Origin: an uncultured Collinsella sp.
GTDB taxonomy: Bacteria > Actinomycetota > Coriobacteriia > Coriobacteriales > Coriobacteriaceae
Direction of reading: 5' to 3'
Length of the DNA stretch: 55,785 nucleotides
Assembly: GCA_900543515.1 (NCBI GenBank)
Contig: UQRW01000007.1
Span: forward strand, 1-55,785
Position 1 is the stretch's first letter. Each line of letters starts with the position of its first letter. Shown one piece after another: positions 1-8,335 of this stretch. Position numbers and translations under genes: made by a program. The notes below the pieces were generated by a model that was given only the letters and a program-made list of their open reading frames with translations, searched no databases and had not been told where the DNA came from.

Positions 1-116
1 CGCTGGCGCGAAAGAGACTGAAGGTCATCTACGCGGTAATGCGAGACAGGGTGCCTTACGCAGCCTAGCCGAAACGCACCGAGCAGACTGAAGCCCACCG
101 GCCTAATGGCTTGGCG

Positions 117-356
117 TCAGCATGCCGCGATTCGGTCGCACGGAGAGCATTTCCCAGTTGACAAAACTATAGGAACACCCCCCTGAACAGAATCGCCGTT
201 ATCGGTTGACGGTGCGGCGATTGCCGCCAGCGGCGACATAAGCGGCTGAGCAATGAGGCCCGCCGTCAAAACGGTTGCGACGGCGCGGTTGGCAACGCCC
301 TTGACGTTGACGGCCTTAGCCCGAGGCTCAAAGTGTTGTGGGCTGTAGTTTGCCAT
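117..356 (-). pseudogene. N-terminal fragment of a secreted protein
   Basis: 79 codons. Residues 1-25 are polar and basic, followed by a hydrophobic stretch (about residues 26-47) ending in a signal-peptidase-like ALAAIAAPS-type site, then only about 30 more residues before the stop. A good ribosome site (AAAGGGAG, just upstream of 356) supports the start. A signal peptide followed by almost nothing suggests the beginning of a larger exported or surface protein cut short by a frameshift or deletion; no clear continuation is visible in 1-116. It could instead be a genuine short secreted peptide with two late cysteines. Product unknown. Confidence 0.45.
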
Positions 357-663
357 GGCTTTCTCCCTTTGACACGGATGTATCCATACGCTTCAAAATG
401 TAGGAGCTGATTTTTGAATTCTGTTGCGCAACATTGGTCACCGGCGGTTTTTTTGAAATTCGCGCTCTCGTGCTTCACAATTTCGTCACATATGTAGGAG
501 CTGGCGCATCATATTCTTGCGGGATCGAATTGAGCCTGTGATTTGCATTTGCTCCCGCGTCATCCGCCCTATCGGATTCCGCATCCAACAGACACCCCGC
601 CCGCCACGGTGTAGAGTTAGGACAACGGGCGCGTTGCGCGGACCGCGCTGGAACGAGGTGGAC

Positions 664-1803
664 ATGGAGCTCGATAAACAACAGATCAAGCGACTGCGCG
701 AGCGCCATCATCGGCGCCATGGCATCCGCCCCGCCCACAGCGAGGCCATGGAGAACGCAAGCCGCTTTCTAAAGCAGGCATTCAACATTCGCGAGGGACG
801 CGCGCCCTATCACGTGATTCGCAAGCGCTTTGTAAACGGGGCGCGCCTGACTGGCTCACACTTATGCATCCTGATCATTGCCATGTTGATCGCGAGCATC
901 GGCCTCGATATCGACTCGGACATTGCCATCGTGGGCGCCATGCTCATCTGCCCGCTCATGGGGTCGGTCCTTGCCATGGCATACGGCATCGCCACGCTCG
1001 ACCGCGAGATTGCCGTCGAGGCCGTCGCCAGCCTCGCGCTTCAGATGGCCTTTTGCCTGGTCACGTCCACGTTGTACTTTAAGCTCTCGCCCCTTGGCAC
1101 CACCACGGCCGCCATCATCGACAACTCGACACCCACCGTCTGGGACCTTACCGTCGCACTCGCAGGCGGCTTTGCAGGCGGGCTGGGCAACTCACGCGAC
1201 CAGGAACCCGCCACGCTCATCGCCGGCGTGGCCGTGGCGACCGCGCTCATGCCGCCCCTGTGCGCGGCGGGCTACGGCATCGCCATCGCAAGCGGATCGC
1301 TGTTTCTCTCGGCGCTCTACGAGTTTGGCATCAACGTGGTCTTTATCGCACTGGCTGCCGAAGCCGTGCTGCTTCTTCTGCGCGTGCCGCTCAAGCGCGA
1401 CCTGAACGGCGACGGTATTGTGACCGCTGAGGAAGACACCGAGGTCGACGAGCTGTCACGCAAAGTGCGCCGCCGCATCATCGTGGGAACGGCCATCTTT
1501 GCCATCCCCTGCATCGTTATGACGGCGGGGTCCATTGGCTCGGCGCAGACCGGCGTGCAGGACGGCTACGGTGTCACCGAAACTACGCGCGAACTTGCCG
1601 CGGTGCTGCCAGGCTTTAAGGATTACACCGTCGCCGTCGAGACCTCGGCTACCGAAGGTGACGAGGAAGGCATCGTCGAGCGCGAGATTGTCGCCCATGT
1701 GACGACAAGCGAGGCACTCGGGGCGCACGACCGCCACGTCGCTCGCAAGCTCATCGACCTCAATGTGCCCGAACTCGATCGCGTGGAGTTCGATGTGAAG
1801 TGA
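664..1803 (+). CDS. DUF389 family integral membrane protein with EF-hand-like loop
   Basis: 379 residues when started at ATG 664, preceded by GAGGTGG; an upstream in-frame ATG at 517 would add 49 residues that look non-coding. The hydrophobic core with a G-A-M-L-I-C-P-L-M-G segment and repeated Gly-rich helices is typical of the DUF389 / 'uncharacterised hydrophobic domain' family. The cytoplasmic-looking loop near residues 245-260 contains DLNGDGIVTAEE, a canonical EF-hand spacing (D1, N3, D5, G6, E12), which suggests Ca2+ binding. Function of the family is unknown. A hairpin follows the stop. It stands alone on the plus strand. Confidence 0.85.
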   Translation: MELDKQQIKRLRERHHRRHGIRPAHSEAMENASRFLKQAFNIREGRAPYHVIRKRFVNGARLTGSHLCILIIAMLIASIGLDIDSDIAIVGAMLICPLMGSVLAMAYGIATLDREIAVEAVASLALQMAFCLVTSTLYFKLSPLGTTTAAIIDNSTPTVWDLTVALAGGFAGGLGNSRDQEPATLIAGVAVATALMPPLCAAGYGIAIASGSLFLSALYEFGINVVFIALAAEAVLLLLRVPLKRDLNGDGIVTAEEDTEVDELSRKVRRRIIVGTAIFAIPCIVMTAGSIGSAQTGVQDGYGVTETTRELAAVLPGFKDYTVAVETSATEGDEEGIVEREIVAHVTTSEALGAHDRHVARKLIDLNVPELDRVEFDVK

Positions 1804-1877
1804 TACCGGCGCGGGATGAATGCGCGCACGGACGCAAGTTACGACGAGACGCAGACGCGATACGGACACGAGCAAAC

Positions 1878-1915
1878 AGCGGGGTGCAGTTCACCCGCGC
1901 CCCGCTCGCTGTTTT
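1878..1915 (+). terminator. Hairpin terminator after the DUF389 gene
   Basis: Arms AGCGGGG (1878-1884) and CCCCGCT (1900-1906) are followed by CGCTGTTTTATT. It sits between the stops of the converging genes 664-1803 and 1927-2376 and probably serves the plus-strand gene. Confidence 0.55.
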
Positions 1916-1926
1916 ATTGCCGTGAA

Positions 1927-2376
1927 TCAGACGTCCGCATCGACATCGCCAGACTCCACCATAAACGCAGGTTTGGTGCTCACCTGATAAAATCGGGTCA
2001 CTTTGCTATCTCTAAATAGATAGAGCTGCCCCTGATTGCGTCGGCGCGATATATACGCAACGTGAATCGTGCCGAATTCTTCGCCGTTTTCCTTCTTTAA
2101 TATCAGGATGTTGGGGTCATCCGTACGCTTAAACTGCCCGTCTGTGCAGATTCCGTCTTGATCGACCAGCTGCCATCGACAGTTGTCCTCCTCAAGAAAA
2201 GCCAGGGTTTCCCGACTCGTTTTGTCATCCCGATAGTAACCATCAATGGCAAACCCTTCGGAAGCGCATTCCTGCATATAGGACGTTTCTCGGCTTATAG
2301 CAAACAGCCCTGTAGCGCCCAGGAGCACAGCCAGGCAGATCACTGCAAGGGTTATCGAAATAGCACGGCGGCCCAT
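1927..2376 (-). CDS. Small membrane-anchored or exported hypothetical protein
   Basis: 149 residues. Residues 5-28 form one hydrophobic segment after MGRR, so the protein is either lipid-free exported or N-terminally anchored with the remainder outside. The rest is polar, beta-rich looking, with a C-x(n)-C pair (near residues 66 and 76) that could form a disulfide. No recognised family. No strong ribosome site precedes the ATG, so the start could be slightly wrong, but the hydrophobic N-terminus supports it. Confidence 0.6.
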   Translation of the reverse strand: MGRRAISITLAVICLAVLLGATGLFAISRETSYMQECASEGFAIDGYYRDDKTSRETLAFLEEDNCRWQLVDQDGICTDGQFKRTDDPNILILKKENGEEFGTIHVAYISRRRNQGQLYLFRDSKVTRFYQVSTKPAFMVESGDVDADV

Positions 2377-2609
2377 GTTAGCCCAATCGATAGTTGTTTA
2401 ACGGAGCGCGAAACATACCTGGAACCTCCGATATCAGGGGGAACGTCGCCCGCGGCCCGCCGGCAACTATGTGTTTCTAACATTAAACCCTATGGCTACG
2501 ACTCGTTGGAGATAGGTTCCATAAACGGACAGTGATATACGGCGAAAGGCCACACTTATCCATTAACCCAGAGTTATGGAGGCCATTTTTCATATTGCGA
2601 GACCGCGGT

Positions 2610-2740
2610 TTTCGGAAGTGCGGTGAAAAACTGAGCCCCGCCGACCAGACCGACTTTTTTAGCAACAAAACCGCAGGTCACAAGGGTGCAAAAGAGCAGT
2701 GTGCTCGGAGAATCGGAGTTTTTCACCGCACTTCCGAAAT
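2610..2740. repeat. 23-bp perfect inverted repeat, 85-nt spacer
   Basis: Bases 2610-2632 and 2718-2740 are exact reverse complements; the core is GGAAGTGCGGTGAAAAAC. The spacer has no obvious secondary stem. A 12-base piece of the right arm (CACTTCCGAAAT) also occurs at about 8150-8162, on the other side of the island. Perhaps a decayed small mobile repeat; function unknown. Confidence 0.5.
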
Positions 2741-2791
2741 CCGAGTCCGCGAAAGGTGCCGACAAGGCCAATTACGCAACATGTATCCAGT

Positions 2792-2830
2792 AAAAACGGA
2801 TGGCAGCCGGTATGGCTGCCACCCGTTTTT
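2792..2830 (-). terminator. Strong hairpin flanked by A and T runs
   Basis: A long stem (AAAAACGGATGGCAGCC at 2792-2808 against GGCTGCCACCCGTTTTT at 2814-2830) with a five-base loop. On the minus strand it lies about 25 bases past the end of the activase gene remnant (2855-3062), so it was probably that gene's original terminator. Confidence 0.65.
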
Positions 2831-2854
2831 CTCATACCAGCCTAAAGCAGGCAT

Positions 2855-3062
2855 GTTACTTCTTAATGCCGCCCCCAGACGCTCGGCGACCGATGCCACG
2901 GCATCCTCGCTAACCGAATCGCAGGCAGGTGAAGGGCTGCGTGCAGATGATGTTGGGCGCACCGTGATCGATTAGGTCGAGCATCTCGGCCGTGAGCAGC
3001 CGGCCCTCGCCCATGTTATTGCATACCGAAAGCACTGTGCGGGCTTTATCTGCCATGGTGCC
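2855..3062 (-). pseudogene. Remnant of the 3' end of a 2-hydroxyacyl-CoA dehydratase activase gene
   Basis: Reading on the minus strand, 3062-2926 matches the intact gene at 8786-8648 and 2925-2861 matches its last 60 or so bases; about 245 bases between them are missing. In the first block only about 10 of 133 bases differ, nearly all at silent positions (one Trp to Arg change), so the source was a functional, diverged homologue rather than a fresh copy. The junction creates a stop (TAG at 2910-2912) and the C-terminal piece (CDSVSEDAVASVAERLG) is in another frame. Confidence 0.85.
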
Positions 3063-3096
3063 AACACCTGAAGATTTTGAAGATTTTGTCCGTAAC

Positions 3097-3696
3097 TCAA
3101 AGAGCTAGGATGTTGATAAAATCCAGAGACATCATGGCTAAAAGAGACGGACACACTGTCCCTGTTTTTCGCACGAGCAGCGCAAAAATAAGGCCCAGAC
3201 AAAGATAGCCCCCCATCATTGCAATGATGTAATTTGTGGGTGCCCCGATTAAACACTGTTGAGTCACGAGAAGCAATGACCATAGCATCGACTGTATAAA
3301 TGCCCTTATGCAAAACGGCCGAACTATTCCGACGATTGTGCATTCAAATAAAAATACGTACCTAAATAACAGCTCATGCAAAACTGAGACCGAACAGACC
3401 AATACCCATCTGGATATTGATTTTCCACCTATATCGAGCATAGAGGCCATAATAATAAATACGATGAAAATGAACTGCCATCCCAAAAGAATCCCACGCC
3501 GTTTGGGCTTATCACAAGAAACAGCGCCCCGAGTTGCAAAAAGATAGACTACCAACGCACAAAAGAGCGCCCCTGTAGAGCACAGCCAAGCGGGGGATCC
3601 TTTTGTAATAACCCAAATAGCCCACGGCACGCTAGCAACCATCGTGCCCAGTAGATAACGTGCCCCCAGGCGCATTATTTCAGTCGCTTTTCCCAA
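3097..3696 (-). CDS. CPBP-like six-helix membrane protein of the RiPP operon
   Basis: 199 residues, mostly hydrophobic, about six membrane spans. Residues 107-112 read HELLFR, resembling motif 1 (EExxxR) of the CPBP/Abi intramembrane protease family but with the first Glu replaced by His. The second and third motifs, which supply catalytic His residues, are not recognisable. It overlaps the exporter gene by 17 bases and is last in the operon. In peptide clusters such proteins act as leader peptidases or self-immunity proteins; the lost residues favour immunity. CPBP membership itself is an inference. Confidence 0.75.
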   Translation of the reverse strand: MGKATEIMRLGARYLLGTMVASVPWAIWVITKGSPAWLCSTGALFCALVVYLFATRGAVSCDKPKRRGILLGWQFIFIVFIIMASMLDIGGKSISRWVLVCSVSVLHELLFRYVFLFECTIVGIVRPFCIRAFIQSMLWSLLLVTQQCLIGAPTNYIIAMMGGYLCLGLIFALLVRKTGTVCPSLLAMMSLDFINILAL

Positions 3697-5254
3697 GCTC
3701 TACCACCTCATCACTAGCATCTATTAGGTCCATATCGTGTGTAATTGCAATGACAATCTTGTGCTTTCGCATTTCCTTCATAGCTTTTATCAGAGCTTCT
3801 TTATGAGCAATATCGAGTGATGCTGTTGGCTCATCGAATAAATAGACGTCTGCCTTCTTTTCTAAGACCCGCCTAATTTCCAGTTGTTCCAGTTCCCCGG
3901 GAGACATTCCTCCGCACCTCTTCCTTTCGATAGAAGGAAAGTTTCTATCGCAAAGAATATCCTTTACTGATATCGGAGTTTGTTCAGCAAACGAAACTAG
4001 CTTCTGCCTAAGGAGCTCACAGTTGATTTCTTCTTGGGCCTTACCGTTGTAGGAAATAGTCCCAACGTAATCCGAATTGAAACAACCCATCAATAAGTAC
4101 GCAAGGGTCGTTTTGCCCGAGCCATTAATCCCTACAAGAGCATAGAGCTTTCCTTTTTCAAACCTGACATTCAAGTTGCTGTAGAGACACTTTCCATTTA
4201 ATGTAAAGCCGAAATTATGCAGTTCGATGTAATCGATCTCCAAGAGCTCCTCTCCAGCAGCAGCCGAAGGCAATTTAGAGGCATTTAGACGGGATATCGA
4301 TGAGAAGCAGTCTTGTGCGCTGCTACCTATACCGTAGATTGACCTCACGGCAGATAGCATTAAAGCCATGTAGCTCGAAACAGCAACAAGTTGGCCTACA
4401 CTCATGCTTCCATGCATTACATAAAAAGCCGAAATCAAAAGAATGGTCACCTGGGACACAGCCGCAGCAAAGGAATCAGTTGCCTGAAATTTCGAAACGA
4501 CACTTTGATAGGCGACTCCGGCGTGCAGCAAAGACGAAAAATAGCTATCTATGGATTTCAATGCTCTTTCGAACAGCGCATTAACATACAAAAATCTCTG
4601 ATGCGCAAGTAGGGATTCCACTTTTCCGAAATACAGGGACTGCTCTTCCTTAAAGGTCAGACCTGAAACAAAAAGCGGTTTTTTAAATGAAGCATATGCA
4701 ATTGCATACAAGATGCAAAATGTCACGGAAACCCAAAAGAGCGCTGTGGAACATCCATAGAGAAAAAATAAACTGATACCTAGCTGGACAATCGCAAGGA
4801 GTACCGTCTGGAGCATCGACAATCCGAAGGACGCCACAGTATTGGCATCTGAACAAATCTGTTGAGTTTTTTCAGCAGACTCCTGCTCAAAAAACAACTC
4901 AAAAGGCATCCGCACGAGCTCATCGATTTTTCTTCGAGCAATCGAGAATGCAGCCACGGTCGTTATCCGCATTGAAAGAAGGGTGCTTAAATAGCTGACA
5001 ACAATATCGATTAATGCCGCGAAACCAATTAACGCACTGTCAATCATAATAGCACCATAAGGAGCTTTTTTAGATATATTATCAACCAGAGCGCTCGTGA
5101 GCAGCGGGGATACAGAGGCCATCATTCCAGATATTATTAAGCACAACGTAAAGGCTATAACCAGAAGCAATTGGGAAGAAAACCCAAGTCTGAAATATGG
5201 CAGATAGTCGAAGATCGCCGTTGAATCCGCATCACTTCTTATGCTTGAGATCAT
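3680..5254 (-). CDS. ABC transporter (fused permease-ATPase), probable modified-peptide exporter
   Basis: 524 residues: a six-helix transmembrane domain (about 20-310) followed by a nucleotide-binding domain. Walker A GINGSGKTT at about 375-383, Q-loop Gln near 425, signature degenerate (MSPGE, 450-454, instead of LSGGQ), Walker B VYLFDEP near 470-476, switch His 506. The nucleotide-binding domain is short. There is no N-terminal C39 peptidase, so it cannot remove a leader itself. It overlaps the maturase by 23 bases and the CPBP-like gene by 17, showing translational coupling. Role inferred: export of the matured Cys-rich peptides. Confidence 0.9.
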   Translation of the reverse strand: MISSIRSDADSTAIFDYLPYFRLGFSSQLLLVIAFTLCLIISGMMASVSPLLTSALVDNISKKAPYGAIMIDSALIGFAALIDIVVSYLSTLLSMRITTVAAFSIARRKIDELVRMPFELFFEQESAEKTQQICSDANTVASFGLSMLQTVLLAIVQLGISLFFLYGCSTALFWVSVTFCILYAIAYASFKKPLFVSGLTFKEEQSLYFGKVESLLAHQRFLYVNALFERALKSIDSYFSSLLHAGVAYQSVVSKFQATDSFAAAVSQVTILLISAFYVMHGSMSVGQLVAVSSYMALMLSAVRSIYGIGSSAQDCFSSISRLNASKLPSAAAGEELLEIDYIELHNFGFTLNGKCLYSNLNVRFEKGKLYALVGINGSGKTTLAYLLMGCFNSDYVGTISYNGKAQEEINCELLRQKLVSFAEQTPISVKDILCDRNFPSIERKRCGGMSPGELEQLEIRRVLEKKADVYLFDEPTASLDIAHKEALIKAMKEMRKHKIVIAITHDMDLIDASDEVVELGKSD

Positions 5255-6491
5255 AGGCCGCCCTCATTACTTTTATACAGTTCTTTCTTGCGGATACACA
5301 GCTTGTCTTTTTTTCATACAGCCTGGTGAAGGGACAGCCACCCATGCACATAGGAAGAAGTGAGCAGTTAAGGCATTCTGAATCTGAACAAAAGTCGTAA
5401 GCATTCCATATGGAAACTTCGGATGCGCTACTCGTTACATTTTCAAAGATGCTCCCATAGCTTCTGTCGGAATATCCTATTTCATTCCAGCATTTATATA
5501 AGGAACCGTCTGGTCCAATAACTTCTGAATATTTATTGACGGCTCCGCATATGGTCGGATTAAAGCCTGGAAGAAATGGATCCATGTACCCTGTCATTTT
5601 GTAGCGAGACAGACAGGATGCTTCAATCGAAGCAAATTCATCCTCTGAATAGCATGGAGAGTTAGCGCACGTCCCATTTATATCATCTACTGCCGCTAAA
5701 TATAGTTTTACTTTATTACGAAGACCTTTACGATCAAGCGAATCAACCAAACGATCAATCTGATCACCGTTCGACGGATCAACATTGACTCTTAAGATGA
5801 CATCAAAGTACGCACTAGCCCTTTTTACGTTATCAATAATACGGTTGAACGTATCGCCGCCAGAAGGAAGACATCTTCTTCGATTGTGTATCTCAGGCGG
5901 ACCATCGACAGTTACCTGAACGTGCGTAACCCCATTTTTTGCAAGCAACTCCGCCGTTTTCCCATCTAAGAAATAGCCATTGGTCACCATGCTGGCGTTA
6001 AATAAGATTTCATCACTTCGGATTCCGCGCGTAATCTTCTCCACAGTCTCAATCGCCAATAAAGGCTCGCCGCCATACCAGGCAATCTGCAAACTTTCCG
6101 CCTGATTGTCTATAACCATGCCATTGATATGCTTTATTACCTGATCGACGCATCGGTCGCTCATTGAGCCATAACGCTTGCCGTTCTCATAACAATACGG
6201 ACATCTGAAGTTACAATTCAATGTCGGGGCTATCGTAAATGAAAGTGATTTTGATTGCATGCGACAGGCCAACGATATCTCTTTTAAATGTTCGATCTCG
6301 TCAAGTCCGTCGGGAACCAACAACCCCGCGTCCGTCAAATTATCGACAATTTCCGAAGGGCAATTAGCTCCATTCTCAAAAAGCCCCTTCTCGTATTCTG
6401 CATCCAACGCAACGATTGCACCAGAGTACGAGTTATATGCCAGCGTAGGTTGATTCCCTTTATCGATTACATTAAAGCGAGACTGTTTCAT
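5232..6491 (-). CDS. Radical SAM/SPASM peptide maturase
   Basis: 419 residues. Radical SAM motif CxxxCxxC at C93, C97, C100 (CNFRCPYC), an AdoMet-binding GGEP (WYGGEPLL), and a C-terminal SPASM domain with the Cx2Cx5Cx3C string (CLNCSLLPMCMGGC) plus a late Cys, expected to hold two auxiliary 4Fe-4S clusters. Residues 1-75 look like the N-terminal substrate-recognition region of peptide maturases (YNSYSGAIVALD). Start ATG 6491 follows GGAG. Directly downstream of two Cys-rich peptide genes. Known relatives make Cys thioether crosslinks (sactipeptides, ranthipeptides, Cys-rich-peptide maturase CcpM type); the exact chemistry here is inferred. Confidence 0.9.
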   Translation of the reverse strand: MKQSRFNVIDKGNQPTLAYNSYSGAIVALDAEYEKGLFENGANCPSEIVDNLTDAGLLVPDGLDEIEHLKEISLACRMQSKSLSFTIAPTLNCNFRCPYCYENGKRYGSMSDRCVDQVIKHINGMVIDNQAESLQIAWYGGEPLLAIETVEKITRGIRSDEILFNASMVTNGYFLDGKTAELLAKNGVTHVQVTVDGPPEIHNRRRCLPSGGDTFNRIIDNVKRASAYFDVILRVNVDPSNGDQIDRLVDSLDRKGLRNKVKLYLAAVDDINGTCANSPCYSEDEFASIEASCLSRYKMTGYMDPFLPGFNPTICGAVNKYSEVIGPDGSLYKCWNEIGYSDRSYGSIFENVTSSASEVSIWNAYDFCSDSECLNCSLLPMCMGGCPFTRLYEKKTSCVSARKNCIKVMRAAYDLKHKK

Positions 6492-6529
6492 TTCTACTCC
6501 GTTGCATATTTCAATATTTCAACCTGCCA

Positions 6530-6694
6530 TTAGGAGTAATTCCAGCCACAAAATTTGGTAATGCAGATCCTCAGGCCACACGGTCCTCCCCCTGAATAAC
6601 TCCAACAAATATGTGCTGCACAGGACACACACGTAGAAATATCTCGAGACGAAGCAGGCATCTGAGTATTCACTGGCTTTTGAATATATTCCAT
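6530..6694 (-). CDS. Cys-rich RiPP precursor peptide 2
   Basis: 54 residues, too short for usual gene finders. ATG 6694 is preceded by TAGGAG with five bases spacing. Begins MEYIQ, leader of about 21 polar residues, then six Cys (22, 25, 30, 39, 44, 49: CxxC-x4-C-x8-C-x4-C-x4-C), a GGG run, and an ending CGWNYS. It starts 8 bases after the stop of precursor 1 and ends 38 bases before the maturase. It shares the M-acidic-aromatic-I-Q start and the C-G-x-x-x-S end with precursor 1, which argues both are translated paralogues. No GG cleavage motif. Confidence 0.8.
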   Translation of the reverse strand: MEYIQKPVNTQMPASSRDISTCVSCAAHICWSYSGGGPCGLRICITKFCGWNYS

Positions 6695-6702
6695 CGGAGC
6701 TC

Positions 6703-6873
6703 CTAGCTAACGTGTATACCGCAATGTTGAAATGCGCGGCAATTCCCGCCCGTGTACACGGCACACATCCCCCAGGGATTACAGCGCCCTTGACATTTTG
6801 CGCCCTGACAAGGACACCAACTTGATAGCAAAGCAATATCGTTAGGTGTTTGAGTTGGCTGTATCCAATCCAC
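6703..6873 (-). CDS. Cys-rich RiPP precursor peptide 1
   Basis: 56 residues from GTG 6873, preceded by GAAAGGAG at five bases spacing. Begins MDWIQ; leader of about 19 residues rich in Thr, Gln, Pro and Asn; core with seven Cys (20, 22, 27, 31, 37, 45, 51), several Gly and Trp, ending CGIHVS. First gene of the operon. An overlapping frame from TTG 6875 (118 codons) is also open but lacks the conserved start and end and reads through both peptide genes, so I prefer this frame. The paralogy with precursor 2 is the main support. Confidence 0.8.
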   Translation of the reverse strand: MDWIQPTQTPNDIALLSSWCPCQGAKCQGRCNPWGMCAVYTGGNCRAFQHCGIHVS

Positions 6874-6889
6874 AATGGCTCCTTTCTCG

Positions 6890-7031
6890 TTCTAGGCCTA
6901 GTTATACTTTGGTCAAAAAGTCAAAAGCTGTTTGATAACTTTTTGTACTAGATGAAACAATTTGTTTGCCTTGTTTAACATTATTTAATTTACACTTAGA
7001 CTGATTTAAAATTCAACCTAAGGAAATTCTG
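6890..7031. promoter_or_regulatory. Divergent promoter region of the RiPP operon and its LysR gene
   Basis: AT-rich. On the minus strand TATAAC (6906-6901) lies 28 bases before the first precursor start without a recognisable -35, as in LysR-activated promoters. Candidate operators: a perfect 6-1-6 dyad AAACAATTTGTTT (6955-6967), an AAAAAGT/ACTTTTT pair (6915-6943) and TAGGCCTA (6893-6900). Which one the LysR protein binds cannot be told from sequence. Confidence 0.5.
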
Positions 7032-7988
7032 GTGAATGTTGTTCAGCTGCAGTATTTCATAAAGGTATTTGATTATCAGAATTACTCGGATGCAGCAACT
7101 ATATTAAGCGTTTCGCCGCAAGCTGTTTCAAAAGGCATTCGAGCATTGGAATCTGAACTTGGTCTGAAGCTGTTCGAAAAAAGAGGCAGCATTCTACATC
7201 TAACAAACTATGGAGAGGAAATCCTTCCTATAGCATTAGATGTACTAGCTTCAGTTGAGGGAATTCAAGCGTATGCGCAAATCACGCGTGAAAAGATAAA
7301 AATAAGCCAGACACGTTTGACACGCGTTGCAGTCGGACTAGCACCAATACTCGCAAGCTGGTTCAACCAGCCCACACTGAACAGGCTTTCGAAAAAGTAT
7401 AAGGGCGGTAAGTTTACTGTTTCCAGATATGACGACGGCGGAACGTGTTTATCCCTTCTACTTGACAGACAAATCGACATTGCAATTGTCGCTGGACAAG
7501 TAGACACCAATCTTTTTGAATCACATTTTTTATTGAATGCCGAAGTCAACCTCTTAGTTGAAAGCAGCCACCCATTAGCCAGTCGCGCAACGGCAAATCT
7601 AAACGCGGTGGCTCGATATCCAATTGCAAACACCTGTGACATTCGATATTGTCGAAAGAGAATAAACTCAGTATTTAACCATCTGGGCCTTTCCCCTTCC
7701 TACGAGAATATTAACTTAGCAGACCAGCAAAATTTGTCCGATTTTCTGATTCATAAGCATGGGATTATTCTGACCATAGCCTCACAAGCGTCTCAATTCA
7801 GGATAGGCTATCCAGCAAAAATCGTTTGCCTAAGCGAACAAGACAGAATATCAATCCCTTTTTACTGCGTTTCAAATTCAAACGATACCCAAGCGCAGAC
7901 TCATCACGCGATAAGCTGCATTCAACTTGAGGCACGCCAGCTCTCTCGATGTTTAAAAAGCGCTGAAAGAGGAGACCTTTCCAGCTGA
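7032..7988 (+). CDS. LysR-family transcriptional regulator
   Basis: 318 residues from GTG 7032 with AAGGAAA upstream. N-terminal winged helix-turn-helix (residues 1-60, LQYFIKVFDYQNYSDAA then LSVSPQAVSKGIRALE), followed by the two-lobe substrate-binding fold (about 90-300). Transcribed divergently from the RiPP operon across a 158-base gap, so it probably controls that operon in response to an unknown ligand. Base composition matches the AT-rich island rather than the surrounding chromosome. Confidence 0.9.
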   Translation: MNVVQLQYFIKVFDYQNYSDAATILSVSPQAVSKGIRALESELGLKLFEKRGSILHLTNYGEEILPIALDVLASVEGIQAYAQITREKIKISQTRLTRVAVGLAPILASWFNQPTLNRLSKKYKGGKFTVSRYDDGGTCLSLLLDRQIDIAIVAGQVDTNLFESHFLLNAEVNLLVESSHPLASRATANLNAVARYPIANTCDIRYCRKRINSVFNHLGLSPSYENINLADQQNLSDFLIHKHGIILTIASQASQFRIGYPAKIVCLSEQDRISIPFYCVSNSNDTQAQTHHAISCIQLEARQLSRCLKSAERGDLSS

Positions 7989-8335
7989 ATATGACGAGCA
8001 TGCTAATTCCATGCAAAACAGCAGTGTATTCCGCCAGAACAGAAGCGTGGGTCAGCCCATGTATTTTGAAGTATTCCGAGAGAAAACAACGAGGGCCTGA
8101 CAGACTCTTGCCAAATCAGTGACCCACTCACCACCCGCAAGCCTGTGCCCCACTTCCGAAATATATGGCTCAGCCCCACCTTCTCAGCGGGTTGAGCCGA
8201 GCACTGACCGCACCATTCATTGTCAGCACCGCCCCAGACCAAGCCAGAGAAAGATGGCGCGGCGACAGCCAGATGGCCGCCACCGCGCCTCACACATTAT
8301 TTCGGCAAGCCGCTGTTAGCGTCGGAATAATTTAG
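7989..8335. other. Intergenic stretch without a supported gene
   Basis: Contains a GGCTCA/TGAGCC dyad at about 8168-8195 and a CACTTCCGAAAT match to the inverted repeat at 2718-2740. No clear terminator follows the activase stop at 8336. I see no coding signal. It is the right edge of the AT-rich island. Confidence 0.5.

Noticed and set aside
1..116. Riboswitch or continuation of the truncated secreted protein
   Set aside because: No conserved riboswitch core was recognised and no frame continued convincingly from 117.
2532..2975. 147-codon plus-strand frame in the 2.4-3.0 kb region
   Set aside because: It runs across the inverted repeat, a terminator and the activase remnant, so it cannot be a real gene.
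6519..6875. 118-codon open frame from TTG 6875 spanning both precursor genes
   Set aside because: It covers two independent Shine-Dalgarno/start pairs and lacks any family resemblance, while the overlapping short frames give two peptides with matching starts, ends and Cys-rich cores.
7967..7976. GAAAGAGGAG match to the family 2 box inside the LysR gene
   Set aside because: It lies within coding sequence, lacks the partner box at 23 nt and has no flanking stem.
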